The translations under genes and the position numbers were made by a program. The notes under the pieces are model-generated. The model did no database searches, had not been told where the DNA came from, and was given only the letters and a program-made list of their open reading frames with translations. Below are positions 8,500 through 20,200 of a stretch of DNA of 64,000 nt, in pieces. Position 1 is the stretch's first letter. Every line of letters begins with the position of its first letter. The stretch comes from Lachnospiraceae bacterium (GTDB taxonomy: Bacteria; Bacillota; Clostridia; Lachnospirales; Lachnospiraceae): positions 1-64,000 of the forward strand of contig JAILHF010000051.1 in the NCBI GenBank assembly GCA_024696005.1, written 5' to 3'.

Positions 8500-9419
8500 A
8501 AAAGAAAAAATCCTTACGGGGAAGAACGATCCTGTTGCTGACGGTTTCTTTTGCGATCCTGGTGATCTTTTCAATCGTGATCAGCTACCTCTTTTATTCC
8601 AATGCGATCGTGGTGGGGTCTTCGGATCCGGAAGCGGACCGCAGGAGCTTTTTCCTGATCTTTGCCTGTGCCGAGATCATAGCTGCCATACTGCTGGTGC
8701 TCGTGGATATCATTTTTGCGGAAATGTATATCATCAAGCCGGTACGCCGGATGACGACGGCGATCGCCTCGATCGAATACGGAAAAGCGGATGAATACGA
8801 CGAGCGCGACAGCATCCAGAGCCGCCTGGCCCTGAAGAACCTGGGGATCGATTCCGGGGACGAGATCGAGGAGCTTTACCGTGCCCTGCAGAAATTCCAG
8901 GTGGATACCTCGGAATACCTTCTGGATATCCGGAAGCGAAGCTGGGAACAGGAGCATGACACGATGACCATGCTCGACAACAAGGAAAAATTCGAAAAGC
9001 GCTGCAAAGAGGTCTATCCGTTTGTGGACAAGCTCTATATCGCCAGCCTGAACATCGTGAACCTTCACATCATCAACGAACAGCTGGGCGTTGAGGCGGG
9101 GGACAGCATCATGACCAAGGTGGCCAGGGAGCTCAGGCGCATCACCTCGGACAAGATCCATACCTACCGCATCGTTGACGATCATTTTCTTCTGATCCTG
9201 ACCGGATATTCCGAAGAAGACGCCGTGGCTTTTGTGAACCGCTGGGTGGACAGGGTCGGCCGGCTCAACCGTGTTTCCGACGTATTTGAATGCCGTCTTG
9301 CCTGGGGCGGAGCCTTCGGCGAAGGCGACATGGATGTGGAAGACATTTACAAGCATGCGGATACCGAGATGTACTGCAACGAGATCGTCCTGAAAAAACA
9401 GCTGGAAGCGAAAGGGTAA
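8496..9419 (+). CDS. Membrane protein with degenerate GGDEF-like domain
   Basis: A 307-residue protein with two transmembrane helices near the N-terminus (about 10-34 and 50-75), a short extracytoplasmic loop, a HAMP-like linker (IIKPVRRMTTAIASIEYGKADEY) and a C-terminal domain of GGDEF size. The C-domain keeps the general pattern (LDNKEKFEKRC..., LYIASLNIVNLHIINEQLGVEAGDSIM) but the active-site loop reads RIVDDHFLLIL at 225-235 instead of RxGGDEF. It should therefore not make cyclic-di-GMP and may instead bind a nucleotide or partner. Start and stop both overlap or abut neighbours. Confidence 0.72.
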   Translation: MKKKKSLRGRTILLLTVSFAILVIFSIVISYLFYSNAIVVGSSDPEADRRSFFLIFACAEIIAAILLVLVDIIFAEMYIIKPVRRMTTAIASIEYGKADEYDERDSIQSRLALKNLGIDSGDEIEELYRALQKFQVDTSEYLLDIRKRSWEQEHDTMTMLDNKEKFEKRCKEVYPFVDKLYIASLNIVNLHIINEQLGVEAGDSIMTKVARELRRITSDKIHTYRIVDDHFLLILTGYSEEDAVAFVNRWVDRVGRLNRVSDVFECRLAWGGAFGEGDMDVEDIYKHADTEMYCNEIVLKKQLEAKG

Positions 9420-9442
9420 GCAAGGCTTTGCGTATCGACCGG

Positions 9443-9853
9443 ATGGAAAAACTGGACCGGATCAAGTTCTACGAGACCATGCATTCCAACCTGGTAAAAT
9501 GGTGGAATGTGAACATGGTCGAACCGGACGAGGTCACTGAAGAGGAAGCCGCCGAGGAAGACGACTATGACGCGGATGCTGCGGCAGAAGAGCTTCTGGC
9601 AGATGCGCTCAGTGTCGACGCGGCGGAAGGCTATATCGGGAACACGGATTCCCGCGGATACGGCTACGGCCTGGACGGATCGGATCTGAGCGTGCCCGAA
9701 CCGGAAGATGTCTTCAATGAGGACAACGGCATGGATCCCGAAGCGGTAGCCGCCGCCATGGAGATCTTTAACCGCCTGCAGGCCGAGGCAGCTGCCGATG
9801 AGGCGGCAAAACAGGCCGAGATCGAAGCCGCGAAGGCATCGGCCGCTGAGTAA
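9443..9853 (+). CDS. Acidic Ala/Glu/Asp-rich protein of unknown function
   Basis: A 136-residue, strongly acidic protein. It begins [26 protein letters not shown], then carries long Glu/Asp/Ala runs ([18 protein letters not shown]) and an Ala/Glu helix at the C-terminus. No recognised domain, signal peptide or membrane segment. The start is uncertain: ATG at 9443 is used, but an in-frame TTG at 9428 exists and neither has a strong ribosome site. It sits between the GGDEF-like gene and the activase gene in the same orientation. Confidence 0.6.
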   Translation: MEKLDRIKFYETMHSNLVKWWNVNMVEPDEVTEEEAAEEDDYDADAAAEELLADALSVDAAEGYIGNTDSRGYGYGLDGSDLSVPEPEDVFNEDNGMDPEAVAAAMEIFNRLQAEAAADEAAKQAEIEAAKASAAE

Positions 9854-9878
9854 AAGAAATAAGAGGAGTGTGGACATA

Positions 9879-12800
9879 ATGCAGGAGGGAATCTGCCGTC
9901 TGGGGATCGACATCGGTTCCACGACGGTTAAGATCGCGATCTTAAACGAGAAAAACGAACTTCTATTTTCGGATTATGAAAGGCATTTCGCCAATATCCG
10001 TGAGTGTCTAAAGGGACTGATCAATAAAGCGCTGGGGGAGCTTGGGGATCTGACGATAAGACCGGTGATCACCGGAAGCGGAGGATTGACCCTGGCAAAA
10101 CACCTGGGCGTTATTTTTGTGCAGGAAGTGCTGGCGGTCAGCACGTCCCTGGAGACCTTTGCGCCCAAGACCGACGTGGCGATCGAGCTGGGCGGCGAGG
10201 ATGCAAAGATCATCTACTTTGAAGGCGGTAACGTTGAACAGCGCATGAACGGCATCTGCGCGGGCGGCACCGGTTCTTTCATCGACCAGATGGCCAGTCT
10301 GATCCAGACGGATGCGGCGGGGCTGAACGAATACGCGAAGGATTACAAGTCGCTGTACACGATCGCGGCCCGCTGCGGTGTGTTTGCCAAGACGGATATC
10401 CAGCCGCTGATCAACGATGGTGCCACGAGAGAGGATCTGGCGGCATCCATCTTCCAGGCTGTGGTCAACCAGACCATATCCGGCCTGGCCTGCGGAAAGC
10501 CGATACGCGGTCATGTGGCGTTCCTCGGCGGACCGCTCCATTTCCTGTCCGAGCTGAAGGCGGCCTTTGTCCGCACGCTGAAGCTGGATGACGAGCATAT
10601 CATCAACACGGAGCGTTCGCATCTTTTCGCGGCAATGGGAAGCGCGCTGAACGCGACCGAAGAAGGACAGTGCACCCTGAAGGAGATGAGCGGGCGGCTG
10701 AACTCCGACATCCACATGGAATTTGAGGTGGAACGTATGGAGCCGCTGTTTGCGACACATGCGGAGTATGACGCTTTCCGCGACCGCCACGACAGCCACC
10801 ATGTGGAGACCGGGGACATCAAAAAGCACAGCGGGAACTGTTTCCTGGGTATCGATGCGGGGTCCACGACCACGAAGATGGCGCTGGTCGATGAACAGGG
10901 AAAGCTTCTTTATTCTTTCTACAGCAACAATAACGGTTCGCCGATGGAAACGGCCATCCGGGCTTTCCGTGAGATACGGGCGGCACTTCCGGAGGGCGCG
11001 GTGATCAGCCGTTCCTGTTCGACCGGTTACGGGGAGCAGCTGATGAAGGCGGCTTTCCTTCTGGATGACGGCCAGGTGGAGACGGTCGCGCACTACTATG
11101 CCGCGGCATTCTTCAATCCCGAGGTCGACTGTATCCTGGATATCGGCGGCCAGGACATGAAATGCATCAAGATCCGGAAACAGACCGTCGATTCGGTGCA
11201 GCTGAATGAGGCCTGTTCCTCGGGCTGCGGTTCCTTTATCGAGACCTTTGCGAAGTCTCTGAATTTCAGCGTGGAGGATTTCGCGAAAGAGGCGCTCTTT
11301 GCGCCGCATCCCATCGATCTGGGCACGCGCTGCACGGTCTTCATGAATTCGAAGGTAAAGCAGGCGCAGAAGGAAGGGGCGAGTGTCGCGGACATTTCGG
11401 CGGGCCTGGCCTATTCCGTCATCAAGAATGCACTGTTCAAGGTCATCAAGGTGTCGGATGCTTCGGAGCTCGGCAGGCACATAGTCGTGCAGGGCGGCAC
11501 ATTCTATAACGACGCTGTGCTGCGTTCCTTTGAAAAGATCGCCCGCTGCGAAGCGATACGTCCCGACATCGCGGGCATCATGGGAGCCTTCGGAGCTGCC
11601 CTGATCGCCAGGGAACGTTTTGAAGAGGGCTACCGGAGCACGATGCTCTCCTTCGACGAGATCGAAGAGCTGAAGTTTACCACAACGATGTCGAAATGCC
11701 GGGGCTGTACCAACAACTGCCGACTCACGATCAATAACTTCTCGGGCGGACGCCGCTATATCTCCGGCAACCGCTGCGAGCGCGGTCTCGGCAAACCGAA
11801 GAACGCGAACAATATCCCGAATCTGTTCGAATACAAGCTGAAGCGCTTCTTTGACTACGAGCCCCTGCCGGCGGACGAGGCCTACCGGGGTGTGGTCGGG
11901 ATACCGCGTGTCCTGAACGTATACGAGAATTTCCCCTTCTGGGCTACCTTCTTTAAGGAGCTGAAGTACAGGGTGATCCTTTCGCCCGTTTCGAACCGCA
12001 AGATCTACGAGCTGGGCATCGAGTCCATTCCCAGTGAGAGCGAGTGCTATCCGGCCAAGCTTGCGCACGGGCACATCTCCTGGCTGATCGAGCAGAAGCC
12101 GGATTTCATCTTTTATCCCTGCCTCTTTTATGAGAGGAACGAGACCAAGGAAGCCGGAAACCATTATAACTGCCCGATCGTGACCTCTTATCCGGAGAAC
12201 ATCAAGAACAATGTGGAGGAGATCAGCCGCGGGGATGTGGTGTTCCGTCATCCCTTCATGTCGTTTTTGAGCGTGGAGACGATCACCTCTGCGCTGGTGG
12301 AGGAGTTTTCCGAGATCCCGCGCGGCGAAGTGGCGGCGGCGGTGCGTGCGGCCTGGGATGAGCTTGCGGCGGCGCATGAGGACATGAAAAAGGCCGGCGA
12401 GGAAGTGCTCGCCTACATGGAAAAGAACCACAAGCGCGGCATCGTCCTGGCGGGGCGTCCTTATCACATCGATCCCGAGATCAACCACGGCATTCCGGAG
12501 CTGATCAATTCTTACGACATCGCGGTCCTGACCGAGGATTCCGTGTCCCACCTGGGCACGCCCGAACGGCCGCTGATCGTATCCGACCAGTGGATGTACC
12601 ATTCCAGGCTTTATGCCGCGGCAAGCTTTGTGCGCCTTCGGGACGACCTGGACCTGGTGCAGCTCAATTCCTTCGGCTGCGGCCTGGACGCCGTGACCAC
12701 CGACCAGGTGAACGACATCCTCTCCGGCAGCGACAAGATCTACACCTGCTTAAAGATCGACGAGGTCAACAATCTGGGAGCCGCGCGCATCCGCATCCGT

Positions 12801-14117
12801 TCCCTGATCGCAGCCCTCGAAGTGAAGGAAAAGCGGCAGAAGGAGAGAAAGATCGCGCCCACGAATTTTGACAGGGTGCTTTACACCGAGGACATGCAGA
12901 AGGCTGGATATACCATCCTGGCTCCGCAGATGTCGCCCCTGCATTTTGACATGTTTGCTGCGGCCTTCGGCGCCTGCGGTTATAATCTGAAGATCCTGAC
13001 CAATGACAACAAGCATTCGGTGGATGTGGGGCTTAAGTACGTCAACAACGACGCCTGCTATCCTTCGCTTTGCGTGGTCGGGCAGCTGATGGAGGCCGTG
13101 CTTTCGGGAGAATACGATACGGACCATCTGGCACTGATGATGACCCAGACGGGCGGTGGCTGCAGGGCGACCAACTATGTCGGCTTCATACGCCGGGCCC
13201 TGGAAAAAGCCGGTTACGGCCATATCCCGGTCATTTCCCTGAACTTAAGCGGCCTGGAAGCGAATCCGGGCTTTAAGCTGAGCCTGAAGATGGGGATCCG
13301 TGTGCTCTATGCGGCGCTCTTCGGAGACATCTTCATGCGCTGCATCTACCGCATGCGGCCGTATGAACTCACGCCCGGAAGCGTGGAGGCCGTGCACCAG
13401 AAGTGGCTGAAGCGCTGCAACGCGTTCATTACATCCCCGCATCCGTCCTTCGGAAAGTACAAGCAGATGTGCCGGCAGATGATCGAAGAGTTTGACGCGA
13501 TCCCGATCAACGAAACGCGCAAACCGCGTGTGGGCATCGTGGGAGAGATTCTGGTCAAGTTCGCGCCCACGGCCAACAATCATCTGGTGGACCTTCTGGA
13601 GCATGAAGGAGCGGAGGCCGTCGTTCCGGACCTGATCGACTTCATGTACTATTGCTTCTACAACCAGATCTACAAGGCTGAGCACCTGGGGATGAGCAAA
13701 AAGACCGCGCGCAATTCCCTCTGGGGGATCAAGGGCATGGATTTCGTGCGCAAGGTTTCCACGGAGGCGTTCAAAAAGAGCAAACATTTTGACGCGCCCG
13801 TCAGCATCTTCAAGCTGGTGGAATACGCAAAGGACATTGTTTCCATCGGAAACCAGACCGGAGAGGGGTGGTTTCTTACCGGCGAGATGCTGGAGCTGAT
13901 CCATTCGGGCACGCCCAACATCGTCTGCACGCAGCCCTTTGGCTGCCTGCCGAATCACGTGGTCGGAAAAGGCGTCATCAAGGCGCTGCGCAAGGCATAT
14001 CCGCAGTCGAACATCGTGGCGATCGATTACGATCCCGGGGCCAGCGAGGTAAACCAGCTCAACCGGATCAAGCTGATGCTTTCGACAGCGAACAAGAACA
14101 TGAAAAAACAAAAGTAG
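9879..14117 (+). CDS. Acyl-CoA dehydratase activase-like protein (long, two ASKHA domains)
   Basis: A 1412-residue member of the 2-hydroxyacyl-CoA dehydratase activator family (BcrAD/BadFG type). Two ASKHA-fold ATPase units are visible: one starting [15 protein letters not shown] near residue 8 and one starting [17 protein letters not shown] near 323. Each carries the Cys/Gly cluster loop ([19 protein letters not shown]) that in activases holds a [4Fe-4S] cluster at the dimer interface. [10 protein letters not shown] cysteine cluster and a long C-terminal portion resembling the DUF2229/dehydratase-subunit-like region follow. Classical activases use ATP to inject an electron into a dehydratase; the substrate of these long fused forms is not established. 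No dehydratase alpha/beta genes are nearby. Start chosen at 9879 behind AGAGGAG. Confidence 0.85.
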   Translation: MQEGICRLGIDIGSTTVKIAILNEKNELLFSDYERHFANIRECLKGLINKALGELGDLTIRPVITGSGGLTLAKHLGVIFVQEVLAVSTSLETFAPKTDVAIELGGEDAKIIYFEGGNVEQRMNGICAGGTGSFIDQMASLIQTDAAGLNEYAKDYKSLYTIAARCGVFAKTDIQPLINDGATREDLAASIFQAVVNQTISGLACGKPIRGHVAFLGGPLHFLSELKAAFVRTLKLDDEHIINTERSHLFAAMGSALNATEEGQCTLKEMSGRLNSDIHMEFEVERMEPLFATHAEYDAFRDRHDSHHVETGDIKKHSGNCFLGIDAGSTTTKMALVDEQGKLLYSFYSNNNGSPMETAIRAFREIRAALPEGAVISRSCSTGYGEQLMKAAFLLDDGQVETVAHYYAAAFFNPEVDCILDIGGQDMKCIKIRKQTVDSVQLNEACSSGCGSFIETFAKSLNFSVEDFAKEALFAPHPIDLGTRCTVFMNSKVKQAQKEGASVADISAGLAYSVIKNALFKVIKVSDASELGRHIVVQGGTFYNDAVLRSFEKIARCEAIRPDIAGIMGAFGAALIARERFEEGYRSTMLSFDEIEELKFTTTMSKCRGCTNNCRLTINNFSGGRRYISGNRCERGLGKPKNANNIPNLFEYKLKRFFDYEPLPADEAYRGVVGIPRVLNVYENFPFWATFFKELKYRVILSPVSNRKIYELGIESIPSESECYPAKLAHGHISWLIEQKPDFIFYPCLFYERNETKEAGNHYNCPIVTSYPENIKNNVEEISRGDVVFRHPFMSFLSVETITSALVEEFSEIPRGEVAAAVRAAWDELAAAHEDMKKAGEEVLAYMEKNHKRGIVLAGRPYHIDPEINHGIPELINSYDIAVLTEDSVSHLGTPERPLIVSDQWMYHSRLYAAASFVRLRDDLDLVQLNSFGCGLDAVTTDQVNDILSGSDKIYTCLKIDEVNNLGAARIRIRSLIAALEVKEKRQKERKIAPTNFDRVLYTEDMQKAGYTILAPQMSPLHFDMFAAAFGACGYNLKILTNDNKHSVDVGLKYVNNDACYPSLCVVGQLMEAVLSGEYDTDHLALMMTQTGGGCRATNYVGFIRRALEKAGYGHIPVISLNLSGLEANPGFKLSLKMGIRVLYAALFGDIFMRCIYRMRPYELTPGSVEAVHQKWLKRCNAFITSPHPSFGKYKQMCRQMIEEFDAIPINETRKPRVGIVGEILVKFAPTANNHLVDLLEHEGAEAVVPDLIDFMYYCFYNQIYKAEHLGMSKKTARNSLWGIKGMDFVRKVSTEAFKKSKHFDAPVSIFKLVEYAKDIVSIGNQTGEGWFLTGEMLELIHSGTPNIVCTQPFGCLPNHVVGKGVIKALRKAYPQSNIVAIDYDPGASEVNQLNRIKLMLSTANKNMKKQK

Positions 14118-14144
14118 TACGGGCTTCGCGGAACGAAGCGCAAA

Positions 14145-14180
14145 GCAGCGGCCGCCGTTTTTCGGGCGGCCTGCATTTTA
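14145..14180 (+). terminator. Hairpin between the activase gene and the giant secreted protein
   Basis: GGCCGCC (14150-14156) pairs with GGCGGCC (14165-14171) around an 8-base loop, followed by TGCATTTTA. The T-run is weak, so this may be a leaky terminator or a leader hairpin. Confidence 0.5.
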
Positions 14181-14212
14181 GACAGAACGGAAAGGAAAGG
14201 AAGGAACTCTTT

Positions 14213-17200
14213 ATGAGAAAAGTATCCGGATCAACAACCCGCAGACGCATTACGGCATTTCTCCTGCTCATTTTGCTGGTGTTCGGCGAACTGGGCGGCA
14301 CGGGCATGCGTGTTTACGCGGCCGGTGATGAGGAAGATGGTGCTGCGGCCGAAGAGGCGCAGGATGTGCTGCAGGAGGACGAGGCGGAATCCGTCGGCTG
14401 CGAGGGGGCTGGTGATCTTGAACTGATGGGCGAGGAAGTACTTGGGGATGAGGCGCCTTACGTGCTCCTGGTCAACGGAAGCGGCAGGGGCGAGGCCCTG
14501 TTTGACGGAGACAGCTTCGGAACCTATGCAAGCTACCGGGATGGGGTGCTGACACTGAAAGGCTATTCGGTCACGGACAATGCCGGTGGCATCGTCACGC
14601 TGGATAATAACAGCAAGCAGTATAAAGGGATCTTTAGCAATAAGGACCTGATCATCGAGCTGGACGGCGTGAATCGTATGGATCTGGGACTGAGCGGCGA
14701 TGTTTACAGCATGTACGGCATACAGGTGCTCGGAGACCTTACGATACGGAATGCCTCCGGGAAGAGCGGCAGCCTTACGGTTGACATGAGCGGGGCCGGG
14801 GGCAGCGGAAAGGCCGGATTTGTCCATGGGATTTATGCGCTCGGGAATATCACCTTTGAAGAACAGAGCGGCGGATCCTTTGAAATCCTCGTTAACGGTG
14901 CCATCGCAAAGATGAGTGTGACTGGTGAAGGCTATTCCTACGGGGTACAATCGCAGAACGGAAATACGACCGTAAAGGGCGGAGCGATCGAGCTGAACAT
15001 GAAGTCCGGGGAAAACCGGACGTATGGTTTTCGTCAGGCGGAATATTATCAGAACGGTGGGACGGTGGTCGTCCGCCCTGTTTCTGCGGCTACTAGTTCC
15101 GCAGACAGATGCTACGGATTGTACTCGTCGGAAGACGTAGTTCTGGCCGATGGAAGCCTGAGCCTGAAAGCCAATAACGTAATGGGAACAGGGGTTAGCG
15201 TCGGTCTGGCAGGTGAAAAGAATGTGACGCTCGGTTCCGACTTAACAGCGGAAGGAGGCAGCACGGCGGGCGGGATCAGCTGCGGCGTGTATGTTTTCAA
15301 AAATACCTGTTTTTTGAAGCTGATGGGAAATGCTACCCTCAAAGGGGATGATTATCCCCTGCTGACGATCAATATCGACGAAGAGTTGGTAACCTTTCAA
15401 AAACCGGTCAATGCGACGATCAAAGAGGCGATGATCGACCCTTTAAACAAGCTTCCTTATCTCAGCGTTTTCGGGCCGGACGGAAATGTGTCCAAGGAAG
15501 TGATCACCGTGGCTACAAGCGGATATGGTTTATGGATTGGAGCTAACCGGATTGACGACGGCAACAAAGCCAATCTCCCGTTTCTTGCAAACAGCAGCTA
15601 CGATCCGGCCAGCCATACCCTTACCCTGAAGGGAAACGCCACCATCGGCACGAGCCATTCTCCGCACCCCGGGGAATATGCGATGATCTATGCCCTCGAC
15701 GACCTTAATATAGTGGTGGAGGGCTCCCCGACCCTTACGATGGATTGGGATACGGTGGACGGAGCGCAATACGGCATTTATGTGAAGGGCGACCTGTCCA
15801 TAGCGAATGCCTCCGGGAAGGACGGGCACCTGACTCTGGATCTGTATCATGACGGGAAAAACAGGCAGACCGATGGCCCTGCGGCAGCGATCTATAGTGC
15901 CGGAGAGCTGTCCATAGGTGAAAAGAGCGGGGGAAAGCTTGAACTGAAGCTTTACGCGAATACGGCCGGCGGATCCCAAGGTTACTCGTACGGCATCAAA
16001 GCAGGAGGAGCAGCAGAGATAGAGGGCGGAACGGTCCGTATCTTTTCTTTCCCGGGAAGCTTTTCCTATGGCCTCAAGACGGAAGCGGCCTATTTGCAGA
16101 GCGGCGGAAAGCTTTTGATCGAACCCTTTGATGACGGGCTTGGAAATTCGACCAACGGAAGAGCGGTGGAGTGCAACGGCATTGCCGTGAGCGGCGGGAA
16201 ACTTGAGGTAAAATCTTCAAAAGCCTACAACAGCTACGGGATCTGGAGCAAAGGCAGCATGGTCTTCGGCGGGGATGCGGAGATCGATGCGGCGTCCAAT
16301 CCTATGGGGATGAACGGAGTCGGCATTAACGGCGAATTTGACTGTGACGGGAGCAAGACGATACGCATTGGCGGGAAGCTTCACGCCAGCGGGAAGCTGG
16401 CGGCGGTAAGGACCATGGATATGAGTGCCGGTGATGGCCCAGCACCGGATGTCAAGCCGGCGATCTTTCTGTTCAATGAAGCCCGCCTGCTGAATCCCGC
16501 TGGGGGGGAGGTCGATCACCTGGGTGGGAACAAAAACAGCGGTTTCCGATGCATCGCCGATTCGGCCGGTACACCCGCCAAGGAAGTGCTCACCGGTTTT
16601 ACAACGACCTACGAGGTGGCGTTTGATCTGAACGGACAGGGTGGCTCCATGGCCAGTCAGTTTGTGGAGGCCGGGGGCCTTGCCACGGAGCCGGATCCGA
16701 CACCGACGGCGGAAGGCTTTACCTTTAAGGGGTGGTATACGGAAGCGGCCTGCACGAACCTTTATGATTTCGGCACTGCCGTGAATGGGGATCTTACGCT
16801 TTATGCCGGCTGGGAAGAGGCCACCCCGGTGAAATATACGGTGAGCTTTGTGATGAACGGTCGCGGAACGCAGGTGGAGCCGCAGGAAGTGGCTGCAGGC
16901 GGCCAAGCCACGGAGCCGGATCCGGCGCCTTCGGTAGAGGGCTTCACGTTTACGGGCTGGTACCGGGAAGCGGCCTGCACAAACCTTTATGATTTCAGCA
17001 CGGCCGTGAACGGGAACCTTACACTTTATGCCGGCTGGGAAGAGGTCGCCCCGGTGAAATATACGGTGAGCTTTGTGATGAACGGCCATGGAACGCAGGT
17101 GCAAGCGCAGGAAGTGGCTGCGGGCGGCCATGCCACGGAGCCGGATCCGGCGCCTGCGGCAGAAGGCTTTACTTTTACAGGCTGGTACCTGGATGCGGCA

Positions 17201-20200
17201 TGCACGAACCTTTATGATTTCAGCACTGATGTGAACGGGGACCTTACGCTTTATGCCGGCTGGGAAGCGGAAGGGCCTGTGAACTATACGGTGAGCTTTG
17301 TAATGAACGGCCACGGAGATCAGGTTGGTCCGCAGGAAGTGGCAGCGGGCGGCCATGCCACGGAGCCGGATCCGGCGCCTGCGGCGGAAGGCTACGCCTT
17401 CGGCGGCTGGTATCGTGAAGCGGCCTGCACCATAGCATATGATTTCGGCACTGCTGTTACGGGCAATATCACGCTTTATGCGAAGTGGACGAAATATCTG
17501 ACCGTGAGCTTTGACCTGAACGGGCATGGCACGGAGATCGGGGAGCAAAAGATCCTGTCCGGAGAAACCGTCTCGAAGCCCAATGATCCCGTGGCTGACG
17601 GTTATAAATTCGGCGGCTGGTATCGTGAAGCGGCCTGCACGAATCCTTTTCTCTTTAATTCGCCGCTTACCGATGATGTCACCATATATGCAAAGTGGAC
17701 AAAGTACCTGACCGTGAGCTTTGATGCGAACGGTCACGGAACGGCCCCCGCGGAGCAAAAGCTTTTGCCCGGGGAAAAGGCCGCACAGCCCGATCCGCTT
17801 ACGGCAACGGGTTATCGCTTCGGTGGCTGGTACAAAGAGGCGGCCTGTACGACCCCGTACAGTTTCAACGATCAGGTTACGGAGGACATCACCCTCTATG
17901 CGAAGTGGACGCAGGTTCTTGCCGTGAACTTTGACGCAAACGGCCACGGAACCGCGCCGGAGGCGCAGCAGATCCTGAAGGGTGAAAAGGCTTCGGATCC
18001 CGGCGAACTCTCGGTTGCGGGCTATGCGTTCGGCGGCTGGTATACCGAAGAGGAATGCAGACATCTTTACGATTTTGATGAGCCGGTCACGGAGAGCATC
18101 ACCCTGTATGCGAAATGGACGAAATATCTGATCGTGAGCTTTGACGCGAACGGTCACGGGACGGCGCCGGCTTCGCAGCAGCTGCTGCCGGGAGAACACG
18201 CCCTTCGTCCGGCCATGGAGAGCGTTACGGGATACATCCTTCTGGGCTGGTACACGGAAGAGGCATGTGAGCACGAGTTTGATTTCGCGGAAACGGCGAT
18301 CACGGAGGACATCACGCTCTATGCCAAATGGGAAGATGAGAGCAAGGTAGAGTTCTTTACGGTAAGCTTTGAAGCGAACGGTCACGGAACGGCACCCGGG
18401 GAGCAGAAGGTTGCCAAGGACAAGCCGGCCGGACAGCCGGAGGATCCGGAAGCCGAAGGCTTTGTCTTCGGCGGCTGGTTTACGGAAGAAGATTGTGTAA
18501 ACCTTTACGATTTTGAGACACCCGTGACGGCCGATCTTGCGCTTTATGCAAAGTGGACCGAGCTTTTCACCGTGCGTTTTGAGATGAACGGTCACGGAAC
18601 GGCTCCGGAGGAGCAGAAGATCGAAAAAGGAAAGATGGCGCAGAGGCCCCAAGAGGATCCCTCGGAAGGGGAAGATTGCATCTTCGGCGGCTGGTTTACG
18701 GAAAAAGATTGTGTAAACGAATACGATTTCAATGCCGAGGTCACCGCAGATGTGACGCTGTATGCGAAGTGGACCGAGTATTATTACGTGCGCTTTGAAG
18801 CGAACGGCCACGGGATCATGCCGAAGGAGCAGAGGATTGAGAAAGGCCAAAAGGCAGAGAGCCCCAAGGAAGCACCGGAAGCAGACGATTATGTCTTCGG
18901 CGGCTGGTTTACGGAAAAAGATTGTGTAAACGAATACGATTTCGATGCCGAGGTCACGGCAGATGTAACGCTGTATGCGAAATGGACGGAGCTTTACAGC
19001 GTGCACTTTGAAGCGAACGGCCACGGAAAGGCACCGGCGGACCAGAAGGTGGAAAAAGGCAAAACGGCTGAAGTGCCCGAAGCGCCGACGGATGAAGAAT
19101 GGATCTTCGGCGGCTGGTATACGGATGCGGACTGCACCAAAGCCTATGATTTTTCGACAAAAGTGACGGATCACCTCGTCCTTTACGCAAAGTGGACCGA
19201 AAAGAACAAGACCGAGTTCTTCACCGTGCATTTTGTTTCGAACGGTCACGGAACGGCACCGAAGGACCAGGAGATCGAAAAAGGCGGTGTTGTGAGCCGG
19301 CCGAAGGATCCGACGGCAATGGGATACCGCTTCACGGGGTGGTTTACGGAAGCGGCCTGCCTCACGAAATACGATTTCTCGAAGCCGGTGGAGGCGGAAC
19401 TGTATCTGTATGCCGGCTGGGTAAAGGAAGAAAAGAAGGAGGAGAAGAGCTCTTTCGTTGTCTGCTTCGCGGAAACGGCCGATGATCCCTGGGAGGGGCT
19501 GTATTATGACGCGCCTCTCGGAGAATACCGCATCATCTACACGGGCGAGAAGATCATGCCCGCCATCAGGGTGATCGGAAAGGACGGCACCGTCCTGCGG
19601 GAAGGCATCGATTACAGCGTCAAATACAGCAACAATCTGAAAGCCGGGAAAAACGGCAAGAGGGCTGTGGTGCTGATCAGCGGCAAAGGCAACTACAGCG
19701 GCAAGAAGAAACTGGAATTCATGATAGAACCGGCGGATCTCGGCGAGGCGAAAACACGCGGGCTCCTGGTACAGCCGGATCAGATCCTTGTGAAGGCAGG
19801 AAAGAAAGTTGCTCCCGTGGTCCTTTACCGGAACATGTACCTGAGTTCGAAGGACTACAAGCCCAGTGTGGCGAAGTTCAGTGCGGACGGCGTGCTGAAC
19901 CTGAGCGGAAAAGGGAATTTCAGCGGTGAGCTGACGGATATTCCTGTGAAGGTCCTGGGCGGGGATACGGTCGAAAACAGGATTGTGATCAGCTTTAATC
20001 CCGGAAAACACGTTTATGACGGGAAGGAGCAGATTCTTTCGAAAGAGGAGCTTTCCGTGCAGGATGCTGACGGGGAAGTTGCGGCCACGGAGTACATTGT
20101 GCGCTACAGTTCCAACATCAAGGCCGGCACCGCCAAGGTGACGATCACCGGCTGCGGCAGTCACAGCGGAAGCTTTACAAAGACCTTCCGCATCGAAGCG

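Noticed and set aside
10008-12602. Antisense open frame of 864 codons
   Set aside because: Shadow of the activase gene, which has clear conserved motifs on the + strand.
16610-19420. Regular repeats as a CRISPR array
   Set aside because: Units are about 216 bases, in frame, diverged, and encode InlB-type repeats; no short identical repeats with unique spacers.
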